NCBI GenBank assembly: GCA_944990035.1
Contig: CALYLX010000137.1
Span: 186,001-250,000, forward strand
DNA length: 64,000 bases
Direction of reading: 5' to 3'
DNA from: Clitopilus passeckerianus
Taxonomy: Eukaryota; Basidiomycota; Agaricomycetes; Agaricales; Entolomataceae
Shown here: in pieces, positions 25,181 through 36,169 of the stretch
Layout: each line of letters starts with the position of its first letter
Numbering within the stretch: the stretch's first letter is position 1
Notes under the pieces: model-generated
Seen by the model: only the letters and a program-made list of their open reading frames with translations
Databases searched by the model: none
Told to the model about the DNA's origin: nothing
Made by a program: the position numbers and the translations under genes

Positions 25181-26088
25181 TTAGACGCCCTTTTCAGCTC
25201 TAGGGAATGCCACAGGTTCAAGAGTTTTTGCAGCTTCACCGTAGGTGAGTGCACCGACGTAGGGCATAATGTTGTATTTGAGGACATAATGAGCAGGTGG
25301 GACGTTTCTACAGAGGGAAAGCGAGATCAGAAAAGGGTTGATAACGTGGGCGTGGATCACAACGATTTGGAGTCAACCCCAATTAATGGATGGGGGGTGA
25401 CCACACGATGATGCTAGAAGTGATGCAACTACAAATGGCAGGAAAAGTCAATCAACTTACTTGAATGAGGCAGAAAGCTCCCGGAACATGTACTTGTTCT
25501 TGCCAACGACGTTGATCACAGCATCTTCTTTCCGCCGCACAATTCGATCCCAAATTACTACGTCGTTCTTTGTCTAGAAGGGGTCCATGAGTATTGGCAA
25601 TTAATAAGGCGCGATGTTGGGTTGGAATAATGATGAATTCTCGAACGTAAGAGCAATTCGGGTTCAAATAAATTGAGTAGGACTTACTCCCTTCGCATTG
25701 GTATATTCAGCCTCGAGGTAGAGGAACAGTTGCTTGGTATTCCAGTTGAAGAGTGGCGTTAGATCTGATGCAGAACGTCAGGGACCAGTGGGTATCTAGG
25801 ATGAGGGGTCCTAACCGGCGGTGACATTGAATTTCACGAAAGCAAGCTCATGTCGTTTACTTGTGTAGCGACGTCTCGTCGCTTCGGGATAGCTATGAGC
25901 AATATGTCAGTCCACCACCACACACTTAACTGGTCCCGGACGCACACTTTGACGGAAGCTACCGCCAGATTCCCTTTCGGGTCAGCATTGAGTACGAACG
26001 ACGAGAGTGCAATTGTTGCCAGTAAGCACATCACACACGACGTCCAGAACGCGGATATGTTGTTAACTCTTGCGAATAAGTTGTGCAT
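25181..26088 (-). CDS. SPC3: Signal peptidase complex subunit 3 (SPC22/23)
   Basis: Essential ER-membrane subunit of the signal peptidase complex. The start at 26088 gives a short cytosolic end and one signal-anchor helix, NISAFWTSCVMCLLATIALSS, then FVLNADPKGNLAVASVKV. Further exons give the lumenal domain: RRRYTSKRHELAFVKFNV, DLTPLFNWNTKQLFLYLE, the typical DVVIWDRIVRRKEDA, KNKYMFRELSASFKNVPPA and YVLKYNIMPYVGALTYGEA. It ends AFPRAEKGV at 25181. Five exons, about 180 residues, exactly the family size. No frame problem is seen. Confidence 0.95.
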
Positions 26089-27457
26089 CGTTTTGGTGTA
26101 CAGTCAAGGCAGTTGGAGGGTATAAATGGCGTCGCAGGCGAGTTTTGAATTCGATTCGCGATTGTCGCGGGTATACGTAGCGCGAACGCTGAGCGAACGT
26201 GTCGAGACGTGGAGGAACTATTTGTCACTATTTGGCTCGAATCTCTTGATCTCCTTGCGTCAAGCAGTGCCACAAGCACACAGTGGGTTGGTAGGATTCA
26301 ATACTCATGTGTACTGTACATGGCGGAGGTGAACTGAATATACTAAGGATCTCTGTATCGGATGTATATCTTGTTTCCAGCAGAACACAGAAAATCCTCT
26401 GTCATCCCTCCTGTCATGTATGATACCGCCCTGAACATGCCGCAACCAGCAACTCAGGCGGTTGCTCAAACTTTGTCCCCTTATTTACTACCTTCACCCC
26501 GGAATTTCGCGACTACAAGCTAACTTCCCATACCGAGAGCCACGACTACCCACTGGCTGATCACCGTCGGAAAATGCCAACTGGTGGATTCTTCCGGAGC
26601 CTGACGCTTTTATTCAATGGTCTTCTGTGGCGTCATGGACTTTCCCACTGGAACTGAAGCAGAAATCAATTGCATTTTTGCGATCCTTGGATGTGGTTAC
26701 ACGCCCTCTACCACCGTCACAGATGGTTTCTCTTTTGAGGGGTTATGGCGTTCGTCCATTGAATTTTATGACACAACTTCACCCGATTGCTCCAAGCTTC
26801 TCGGCCGGCTTCATCATTTCTGGTAATTATGCTTGTATCCAGAGCCTGAGTATAGTATCTCTATAGGGCAAGACAATAAAACCTGGCATCGGCGTCATCA
26901 CCAAGTATAAATCGGGAAGATCGCACAGTCACCATGCGGTTCATAACCTTGATCTTTTCTCATGGCGAAAAGTGAACTGTACATGCTGGCACTGGCATAT
27001 TATAGGGCTGAAACGCATGGCGCTGCATAAAGCAAAGGGTTTTTCGGCCGTTTATTTTTGCTTTCCGATTGCTTCCGCGGGTGAATGCTTGAGCTAATGT
27101 GGTCTACTAATCGTCAAGAATAAAACAAAAATCATTGCTTGAGCACTCTGGTTAATTAATTGGTGGCCATCCGATAACGGGTCGCCATTCACGGCGGACG
27201 GGGGCTTTTCATTCCGTTTTCTGAACTCCGATGTTCCCTGTAACATCGGTATGTCAACAACCCCAGACCTCACGAAGAGCCTAGACCGGCGCATTGCAAT
27301 TAGCATCTGCAAGCAGCCATGTCGATCTTACACCTGTAGGCAAAAACGCATGCATCCAAACATACTCTAAAAGTCATGACAGGATCAAACAAGTAGGCAG
27401 AAGTGCGATCGCTGTAATTGTCTATTCAGCCCCAACGGTCCTCGTAGCCCTTTCCTC
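26089..27457. other. Intergenic, 1.4 kb without a supported gene
   Basis: Contains SPC3 upstream sequence and the 3' flank of the membrane/coiled-coil gene. Open frames here are below 80 codons and unrelated to any family I know. No repeat is evident. Confidence 0.45.
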
Positions 27458-28915
27458 TCAGGCTCTATGCATTATGGTCGCCTTCATCCTTCTAAGGCCT
27501 CCATTCATCGCCAGGACATGAACCTCGATCGGAACAGCGGTACTAACAATGGAAGGTTGAGCTGCCCTCTGCCTCAGGTCCTTCCGTTGCGCTTGGGTGG
27601 TTTTTAAGTTAAACAATGCTTGTCCAATATGAGACTTCGCTTCATCCGTGTACTTATGCAAAGCTTGCAGAAGCTCGAGGTTGGTTTGGAATACCCGAAT
27701 TTCAGCTTTGTTCGCTCCCAACACGGTCCAGATGCTCGAGAGAATTGCTTCTTGTTCATCTTGATTGGTGATGTTCTCAAGGTGAGCGAGGTCGCGAATA
27801 GTTTGCAGGCGTGCGTTGAGACTAAGAAGTTTCTCCTGCGTAGTGGTAGCAAGCATAATGAGGTCGGAAAGGGCGTCGGACTCGATAGACATGAGTTCCA
27901 TGAATTTCTTGTGGACAAGTTCGGATGAATTTCGTGGCAGGGTTTTGTTGGGCTACCTTTCCGATTGTACGCAGCATATGCTCATCGATGCGAATCAGGC
28001 TTGTGTCGCATCATCGAGTACTAACAATGGATGAAAGGGCGACCATGGGTACCGCAAGCTTTCAGGTGATGTCGCAGTCAAACTCCTCTGCGCCAAGCCC
28101 CCATTGCAGTCGTCCTCGAGGGAATATGTCAGAGAATAATCTTGAGGAAACATTATGAAAGCCGCACCTATCTATTGTACCGAACGCTTTGGCATCGAGT
28201 TCCAAGAGGAGTTCTGTTGTTTCTGAGGCAACTGCAAGGAACTCAGAGAGGTCACTGGCCAAGCGATGGGCAGATTGAAGCTCGCTAAAGCGAACGGCCA
28301 CGACCAAGTCACTAGTGGCGAGCTCCGCTGCCGCAATTTTATGAGCAAGATCTGTACCTCCGCCTTCCCCGCTAGTAAAAGTGCCCGCGACTGTAGCCTG
28401 TACATTGAACAGAGCCTCGAAGTCCACAGTGTCGCTAGAACTGGTGTGCACCGCGAAACTGCTAATAAAGGCCAGCAAACTGAGTAGACCGAGGACGAGG
28501 TGCTTCTTTGAGATAAATTGGGGTAGACTAAGCGCTGACTTCGTTGCTCGATTGCATTCGCTAGAAGGGCGGGGGTTATCGCCCGGCCTGGCAAACGAGG
28601 CTGCAATGGGGCGTTCGATGGTCTGCCTAAGCAAGCTCGGTACTTCGGAAGGAGCTGGGCTCGATCGATTAGAGCCAGAGGGTGAAAGAGGCACGTAGAC
28701 GTCCTCATGCTCATTAGCCGTTGGTAAACGTTCGTCTCTGGCTTCGAGGGACCTATCCTGTCCTGGCAAGGATACGACAGACTCTCTATTGTTAGTGATC
28801 GCCTGGATGAGTATTAGAAGCAGTCAACAACGGAGAAGAAATGAATTACCATAGAAGACTCGTCCCAATCACTCTCAGCCTCGAAGATCAGTTTGGGAGA
28901 AGTTGGAAGTTGCAT
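27458..28915 (-). CDS. Predicted single-pass membrane protein with coiled coil, unknown
   Basis: I do not recognise a named family, though the plan is common in Agaricomycetes. The start at 28915 (MQLPTSPKLIFEAESDWD) is joined by an intron to a Ser/Pro-rich cytosolic region, then a basic patch and one membrane helix (HLVLGLLSLLAFISSFAVHT). The part after the helix is helical (DLAHKIAAAELATSDLVVAV, ASDLSEFLAVASETTELLLE). The C-terminal part is coiled coil (MLATTTQEKLLSLNARLQTI, ELLQALHKYTDEAKSHIGQA) and ends near VPIEVHVLAMNGGLRRM. One internal exon plus intron lies in a 122-bp segment that is exactly repeated upstream of the gene. The splice phase around that exon fails unless one G is added to its G5 run. 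An upstream Met at 29062 is an alternative start. Confidence 0.6.
28001..28122. repeat. 122-bp direct repeat, copy inside the membrane/coiled-coil gene
   Basis: Runs from ttgtgtcgcatcatcgag to cagtcgtcctcgaggg. It is identical, base for base, to 29068-29189. It spans an exon (TSPESLR on the minus strand) and the following probable intron of the gene. Confidence 0.95.
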
Positions 28916-29067
28916 AGTTAGTTGGGATAAAGCCACGGCTGGAGACCCGTCGATTATATAGATCCTGATGGAGGCCACCAGAGTGTCATTTATTTCATTG
29001 TCTCTTGTATCATCAATGATGATTGCATTCTTGTGAACCCACGTTTTGGCCATGGAGAACATGGGCT

Positions 29068-29189
29068 TTGTGTCGCATCATCGAGTACTAACAATGGATG
29101 AAAGGGCGACCATGGGTACCGCAAGCTTTCAGGTGATGTCGCAGTCAAACTCCTCTGCGCCAAGCCCCCATTGCAGTCGTCCTCGAGGG
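29068..29189. repeat. 122-bp direct repeat, upstream copy
   Basis: Exact copy of 28001-28122, in the same orientation, 1,067 bp away. It lies immediately upstream of the alternative start Met at 29062 of the same gene, so the duplicated exon here has no obvious host frame. Confidence 0.95.
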
Positions 29190-30473
29190 TAAAGCGGCCC
29201 ATTGCATGCCGCTAAAGCTATTGAAGCCCCCAAGTCTGGCAGCCTCTCGTTGGAGGAAGCCCTCAGCGTCAGTTATAATTGGCCTTCGGATCAAGAAGGT
29301 CCGTCAAATTACCGGTCTCTTTTCCCAGCACGTGAGCTGATCGCAATTCAGATTGGACTTGTAGTTACGAAAACGCGTGCTTGGTCAAATGCGCAACGTA
29401 AGGCTGCACGATACTGATACTTTTGCGTAAATCGTTTCCATGGTTGAAATCGCGAGGCTAGAAGAGTAAGAATTCAATCAGAAACCCTATCGCGATTGCA
29501 GAATCCGCTGCAAACGGTCGTACATAGGTAGTGACCCCCAGACCCGATAAACCCCGCCCGAGTCCTCGGCAGTCGCGAAAGGTGGTCCCAAGACATTCAG
29601 GTAGACTGAGGATCCGGCCGTGTGAGATAAGCTGGACGCATAAACCAATCTACAGGACTACTGAAGGCGCACTGCTCCTCGAATCAAAGGGCATTCCTAG
29701 ATTGAATGTGCAATGCTCATGGTCTCTGTACCTGAATATGAATATGGCGCTCGATCTCTCACGTCATTGCCTCCCAGGGGGTCCGACTACCTGAAGATAT
29801 TTTTCCGCTCTGAATGTCCGGTGCTACCTGCCTTCTTTACGGGAGTTGCGGTAGAACTGCGGTTTAGCGTTCGAGGCGCTAAATTTTGTAGTAGTCGAGT
29901 ACCCTCAATAGTGGCTTCAAGGTCGCATTATGGTGCCTTTGGAAGAGAAGCCAGCATGGGATGCACATGGCACATCATGAAGCCGTGTCAGCGCTGGGTT
30001 ATGAGCATCTTCCCTACCGAGAGTCGGGTGAATAATACAAGGACTCTCCAACTGTTATCTTGTGCCAGGCGCCACGATCGCGAGTCGGACATTTCTTCCC
30101 GGCTGCCCAGACCAATTGCATACCCAAATGGATTTTTACGACATGAAAAAGATAATCTAGAAATGTCCTGCCAGTTGCCGACACCCGACAATCGCACTGG
30201 GTGCGACTCCTGGCGTTGTAGAATATACTGTGCGCTATTGGGTGAAGCTGTGTGTACAGTGCGTTTCTTTCCTAGTCCTCGCCTATACTTGGGCAGCCTT
30301 GCGAATTGTGAAACGGCGTTGGAATTGAATTTGAATGGCTTCCGTCACGGTCAATGTATTACTGAATGCGTGGGAACAACTTTGACAGGTAAGTCTCCCA
30401 TACTCGACGGATCTACAACGGCCGTCTCAAGCTTGCCACTACTATTCATAACAAACCCTACTAATGGTACGTA
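29190..30473. other. Intergenic with one long open frame of doubtful status
   Basis: A 268-codon plus-strand frame (29713-30519) runs through this stretch and overlaps the MND1 start. It has no signal, domain or splice support that I can see. I list it only as a possibility, not as a gene. Confidence 0.35.
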
Positions 30474-31548
30474 CTTCAATGCATTAAAACCCTGCCGGAG
30501 CTCAAGTTCAATTGAATAGGCGCCTAGAGGACTATCAGCAGATGAGAAACGCGTGAAATTATTGGAGATCTTCCACGAAACGGTAACCTAGCATTCGTAT
30601 CAATGGAGGTACACACTATAACGTCCGCTTCCAGAGAGATTTCTATCAAGTACGTCTCGAGGAAGTCCAAATAGCACGCATATAGTCTTGACAAGCGGCC
30701 CGTCCAGTTGAAAGAGTTGGAGAAACTCGGCCCGAAGATGAAGGGAATAGGTATGAAGTTGATCAGCTATTCTCGGTGTCGCCAATGACACAAGTCTCCA
30801 GTATCCCAGTCCGTCAAAGAGGTGCTCCAATCCTTGGTTGATGACGGATTAGTTCAATCGGATAAGATCGGAGCATCCAACTGTAGGGTTCTTCAAATTG
30901 ATTGAATATATGCGCCACTGACCACGTGAACCAATAATAGTCTTTTGGAGTTTTCCATCACAGCAAGGAACGATAGTGAGTACTGAATTGGGCGTGTCGG
31001 CACCGTTGTTTGAACAGCACCGGGTGTTTTTCTATTGCAACCGTTCCCGTGCTCCAGCTGCAAGGGAAACTCGCGACTGCGATGGAAGCAAAAAATGGTT
31101 ACATCGCACAGATCAACGACGTAAAGGAGCAACTGACGGTTGAGCGGGCCGCTCGAATCGAGTCGGTAAGTCATCTGCGCCGCAAGCTCCTCCACCAAAC
31201 GAAAAAGGCTAATTGAGTTGTTGAGGATTCCCGCTCCAAGAGGCTCTCGAGGTTGGTAGAACTACGGAAACATTTCGTCGAGCTGGAGAAAGAATTGAAT
31301 GCATATGGAGACTGTGATCCAGCTGTCATTGAAGAGAAGAAGAGAGCGGTGTTCCTGGCCAAAGAAGCCGCGCTTCGGTGGACAGGTGAGATCCTCAGAA
31401 GAGAGAGCTTACCCTGTTCTGTTCCTCATGTCTCTTTGCAGACAATTATGGGACGCTGCTCACCTATTTCACGCGTCAAAATTGTATAGAAGCCGAAGAG
31501 GTTAGAAAATACCTAGGTATATCCGACGACTACGAGGACCTTGCCTAA
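30474..31548 (+). CDS. MND1: Meiotic nuclear division protein 1
   Basis: Mnd1 pairs with Hop2 and promotes Dmc1/Rad51-driven strand invasion in meiosis. The spliced product begins Met + APRGLSADEKRVKLLEIFHE, then RDFYQ, LKELEKLGPKMKGI, SQSVKEVLQSLVDDGLVQSD (winged-helix domain), FFWSFPSQQGTI, a coiled coil (LQGKLATAMEAKNGYIAQI, LVELRKHFVELEKELNAY), CDPAVIEEKKRAVFLAKEAA, RWT and a short end ISDDYEDLA. All parts are in family order and the length is about 205 residues. Two exons are tiny: the initiator ATG at 30474-30476 stands alone (ATG followed by GTACGT), and a 15-nt exon (30635-30649) encodes RDFYQ. The dense intron content is typical of basidiomycete meiotic genes. Confidence 0.92.
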
Positions 31549-31695
31549 GTTGTCGGGGGGAGAGGTTGGATTCGGATAAAGAGACGTCGACGGATAAATA
31601 AAGATCGACAGGGAATAGCCAAGGTTATAGGAAATCGATATGGCCCAAAACCAAAAGGGTCTGTTGAGATGAAGCCAAAAAGCAGGATTATCAAC

Positions 31696-32224
31696 ATGGC
31701 GAGCCGGGGATTAGCACATGTAAATTGTAATGAATCGATTTCTTTGCACAACCGTCGTGCCCGCATGGAGTGCAGTCGGGAGACAGCTTAAGCCGTTTAG
31801 CATAAGCATATTGCGTAAAAAGGAGGAGGACCTCCGGTTTCTCATGATGGTGCAGTCCTCCCTGTAAGTACAAGGATCTTTGTACGCTCCTCAAGCATCA
31901 GAATGGTGATCGATTGATCAGAAGTGTGCGACAGTGAGTTGATTGCATTGCGAACGCCGGGCCTCTTCTGCATCTTTCCCTGTGCGCAGGACCCTCAAGA
32001 GGTGCGACACTCGGCTAGCAGGTAGCTCTCAAGCAACGAGTCAACTGTTGGAAAGGCTAAAGGAGCAAACTCGGATACAACAGAGTACGGCATCTAGCAA
32101 CGGAAACTTGGGGTGAGTCTGTCTCGTACAGTACTTTAGACATTTGTCCGAGAATGCTACTTCCTTCGACACATGATGGCAAGAGAAGTCCAAGCTCCGG
32201 CGTTTCTGTATACATAGGTATTGA
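31696..32224 (+). CDS. Small coiled-coil protein, unknown
   Basis: A spliced reading, not a single open frame. ATG 31696 gives MASRGLAH. An intron (GTAAATT to CTTAAG) leads to PFSISILRKKEEDLRFLMMV, two short exons follow, then TLKRCDTRLAGSSQATSQ and LLERLKEQTRIQQS, with a stop at 32222-32224. Frames agree across every junction and each intron has GT..AG ends of 50-80 nt, but one acceptor (CTTAAG) is unusual. The product would be about 80 residues, helical and charged, in the size range of small kinetochore or tether subunits. I do not recognise it. It could be a chance arrangement. Confidence 0.35.
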
Positions 32225-32753
32225 AGGAACCCCTTCGATGCCAATACAAAGGATGAGTACCAGTTCTCGGTTCCTAGAACCCAGTTAAGTCACATGCCAG
32301 TGGTGCGACTGGGCGGAACGCGCTTAAGCCAGCATCAGAGCTATACTCAGTGATTGCGGGGTAGAGATGACAGGGATTTGACGAGCATGTCAGATCCATC
32401 CAATGATGAACAGGCTTCCCTTCGTCTATTGAGTCCGAGTGTGTAGATGCGCGTGTGCTTCCTCGTGGGGCCGCGATGGGCCCCATGTACTATGACACAA
32501 ACAGTCTCGAATAAAGAAACGCGTTCCCCAGGCGCATAGACAGCGCCCGGATAATATCCGGTTTATCCAGTTTGTGGAGGGAAGGAAAGGCTATTTTTCA
32601 TATGAGGTTTGTGGCAAGACGCACTAAAAGCAGGGTCAACTGATGGTGTGACTGAAGCGTGACCACCTAAACCGTCGGAGGGTCGTCGTCGTGTTCCAGA
32701 ACAACAAAATTTGGACTTTCATCTGCAATTCAACGTCTTTCTTTACACCCACC
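32225..32753. other. Intergenic, promoter of the Zn2Cys6 regulator
   Basis: No gene recognised. A 70-codon minus-strand frame at 32274-32486 is probably chance. Confidence 0.45.
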
Positions 32754-35700
32754 ATGTCTCTCAGTCCAGCGACTTCAGTTTCCAACGACGAGTCTTCAAC
32801 GAAGCGGCGACGTACCAATGGCGACCCTAATATGGTTGCACTGTCAAACCAACCCACACCGGCAACGCCGGCCCAGCCACAAACTACACCTCACATTCCG
32901 AAGAGGGGGGCGCGGGCCTGTACTGCCTGTAGGAAAGGAAAGAACAGATGTGAAGGAGAGGTAAGAGTTCATTCTTGTATACGGCCCACTTGCTCCCGTC
33001 TGCTCACTGTGGTCCGCCTTGCCCGCCCCGGCCCGGTCTTTTGAACTGCTCTACAGGCTCCTTGTCGACGTTGTGCGCACAATGGCATCGCTTGCATTTA
33101 CGAAAAGCCAGAGAAGAAACCTGCTCCGGGCCTTCCAGGGGCAAGTGTAGAGTAAGTCTCACCTGCCACGTCTTGGCTTCATGGTTCGGTTGATCAACAA
33201 TCCATAGGCGCCTATCCCGACTCGAAGGACAATACCTGGTATATTCATTCACGATTGCCCGCGATCATAGCCTATGTTCTAACAACACGTGCAGGTGCTC
33301 CAAAGCCAGATGATTGGCATGCAGTCGTCGTTAGATAGGATTCTATCTGCAGTACAATCCAATCAACAACCACAGAACAACATGTCCATGAACCAGTTAC
33401 CGCCCATGTATCCATCCGGTTCTGGACGGGACGGAACCGGATACCTCCCTTCTCGAAATGGCTACGACATGTCATCCCCAGGCTCCGGGTCTTCTGAACG
33501 AAGCCGGTTCCCTCCTCTGCCTGGTTTCGCGCCGCCGGTTGGTATCATATCCTTGGCTATGTACGAGCTGTCGCTTATCTATTCTTAGCCGCACAAATAT
33601 GCTACGTACGGAATTGTGCCAAGCACTGCACCATCCTCAGATGACGAATCAGAAGATACGCTTCCACGCTCTACTCTGAACGCGCCGATCGAGGCCTTGC
33701 AAGGGCTTGCGAACGCGGCTGCAGAGCTGGCGGCAGCTCCTTCCTCGGACCCGCCACGGTACGGTTCTTTTGGCGGACCCTAAATGCATTTCATTGTCTT
33801 ATCCCATCTGACAGGGTCAAGAAACGCAAAAGGGCCGAACCCATTCCCCGGAACGCGTTTCCGCACGTAGTCGAGAAGGTTGCCAAGTTTTTCTCCAAAT
33901 GGGTTATCTGTATTCACCTCTTATCTCTATTCAGGGCCTCGTCACCGATACTGAAGCCAGGGAGCTGTATAATATGTAATTGTCGGCTTGACCGCCTTCA
34001 GCATCGGCCGTGCATTGCTGACACCGATGTTGTACATAGATTCTTTGCGGGATGTCATCTCTTTATACCTGTGTTCGACCCGATGTACGATACCTATGAA
34101 AGCTTGATGGAGCGGACGCCTTGGACCTTCGACGCCATTCTAGCTGTCGCTGGCAAAATCCGCAGCGGCAATGGGCCGCTGAGTCCAACCTTCTACAAGT
34201 GTCTCGAAGAAGCTCAAGGTATCGCTCGATCATCACTCTTCGGGCCTGTTGTTCGGAAGGAGGCCGTACAAGGTTAGCGTCATTTCTTATCCAACGCAAC
34301 TTAACACATATCTAATTTATCTCTTTCAGGAATGCTCCTTCTTGCTGCTTGGAGTACGAACGGCTGGTTACCAAGTGGACATGCTATGCGAATGGCATTG
34401 GACCTTGGGCTCCACAGAGCACTCGAGAAACTTGCTGAAGATAATGGCAAGCAACGCACACAGGAAGAAGAACGAGACCTCGGTATGTCAAACTCCTGAG
34501 TTAATATAACCCTATTAATTCCATACAAGTGGTCTCGGCGCGTATTTGGCTCTGTCTCTACTGGTTCGATCATCAGTAAGCAAATCCCCTTGAGATTCGT
34601 CGCGGGAACGCTAACCCAGGACCTAGAATGAGTTTGGGCACGGGCCGGCCTATCGTACTCCGCGACGAGAACTCAATACGTCACTGCCGCCTCCTTCTCA
34701 ACCATCCTATGGCGTCACCGACCGATGTCAGGTTGATAGCCCTCGTCGAACTGATCGCACAGAAGAGTAAGTGCCATTACGTCCGCCCGTCCGCCCAGGC
34801 TGACTGAATCCTCCAGCCCAAATATACGAAACGTTGGCTCCTCTCAATGGTCAAGTCAACCACAATACGCTGGCGTTCATCCGCCGAGCCAACGTTGCCT
34901 TGGATAAATGGTGGTCTGATTGCGACGACCTTCATCGTTAGTCTACCCTCCTTCGTTGACTAAAAACTCTTAAGCTAACACTGACCTCAAGGTCAAACTA
35001 TGGATCAAGACTCCCTCCTGCGCAAGATTCTCGCCGGAGAATTGCATTACGCCAAACTTTGGGTTGTGTGCGTGGCTCTCCGAGGCGTGGCATGGGACAA
35101 GATGCCATTTGAGCAACGGGAGCTTGCCTTCCAGGCCAAGGACTCGGCTTCCAACTGCCTCAACATCTTCTTGACGTCTTCAGAATACCGGTTGGTGTCC
35201 CCATGATTGACGATTGCTCCCGTCATGCTGATACATATCTTGTCATAGTGCTGCACTACGCTATGCGGTCCATGATAGTCTCGTGACCGCGGCTTTCTCT
35301 GGGCTTTTCCTTCTCAAAATGGCCAATCTATTCCCTGCCGAGTTGGATTTGGGTGGTATCATTGGCCAGGTTGAACAACTTGCCCAGCTTCTCTCCGAGG
35401 TTGCTGCCGAGAGGTGGGTCCTGACTCATTAACTGTTGTGTGCATCTAAACTGACGAATGCCGCTCCTAGATATGCACTTGCCTTGCGCATCATGCTTGC
35501 CAACCTCCGGCGTAAGGTCGGGATCACCAGTGGCATTGTCACGCCTGCGCCCACGATGCCGCCTCCGTCCTTCCCTCAGGACATGATCGTGTCTCCCACC
35601 TTTGTCGATCCCGCGCTGCCGCCCCCTTTTACTATGGAAGAGCTTGGGTTCGTCTGGCCCAGCGACAGGGGCATCTTCAGCCCGTCTGCCGTCCCTGTCT

Positions 35701-35879
35701 GGTTGCAGGAACAGGTAAGTCACCATCTCTCGTTATGGTGTGGATCTTTCGCTGACTTGTAATGGTAGAGCTTGGCCGATCTTGGACTGCCTATCAATGG
35801 CTCGGATGGTATCTTCATTCAGATGAACGGCTCAAATGGATGGGGGGCTGACTTCCCACCCATGCCTGAAGCCTGGTAA
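32754..35879 (+). CDS. Zn2Cys6 transcription factor with fungal-specific middle-homology domain
   Basis: Nuclear regulator. After a Ser/Thr-rich start and basic segment (STKRRRTNGD) comes the zinc cluster: RACTACRKGKNRCEGE, then across an intron APCRRCAHNGIACIYEKPEK, giving the six cysteines. A short linker coil follows (RLSRLEGQYL, VLQSQMIGMQSSLDRILSAV). The fungal_trans domain includes FFAGCHLFIPVFDPMYDT, PWTFDAILAVAGKI, LLLAAWSTNGWLPSGHAMRM, ALDLGLHRALEKL, RIWLCLYWFDHQMSLGTGRP and SIRHCRLLLNHPMASPTDVR. An acidic/Pro-rich tail (MEELGFVWPSD, FPPMPEAW) may be an activation region. About twelve introns. It lies alone, with no metabolic cluster beside it, so its targets cannot be guessed. Confidence 0.93.
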
Positions 35880-36169
35880 ATGCCTCCCACAAGAATCACC
35901 CTGGATGGTGCATTCACTTGCAAACTCAATTTCAGAAGCCTCAATTTAATATTTATCAAATGGCTGTGTTCGTGTCAAAACGATACCCTTGTAACATTAC
36001 CTTGAGAGTCCTGCAACAGCTTTCCTATACTGTAAATAACCGCCCATGCTAATCAATCTTATGTTTGATGTTATTCTTTATTTCCTCGAAATGTGTATAT
36101 GGCATGATAAGAGTGCGAGCTACGATAGCGAAGGTAGTATTACGGCAATATATGCGATCCAGGTTGAAA

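Noticed and set aside
29713..30519. 268-codon plus-strand open frame
   Set aside because: No domain, signal or splice support, and it overlaps the secure MND1 start. Open length alone is not enough in a 64-kb window with this base composition.
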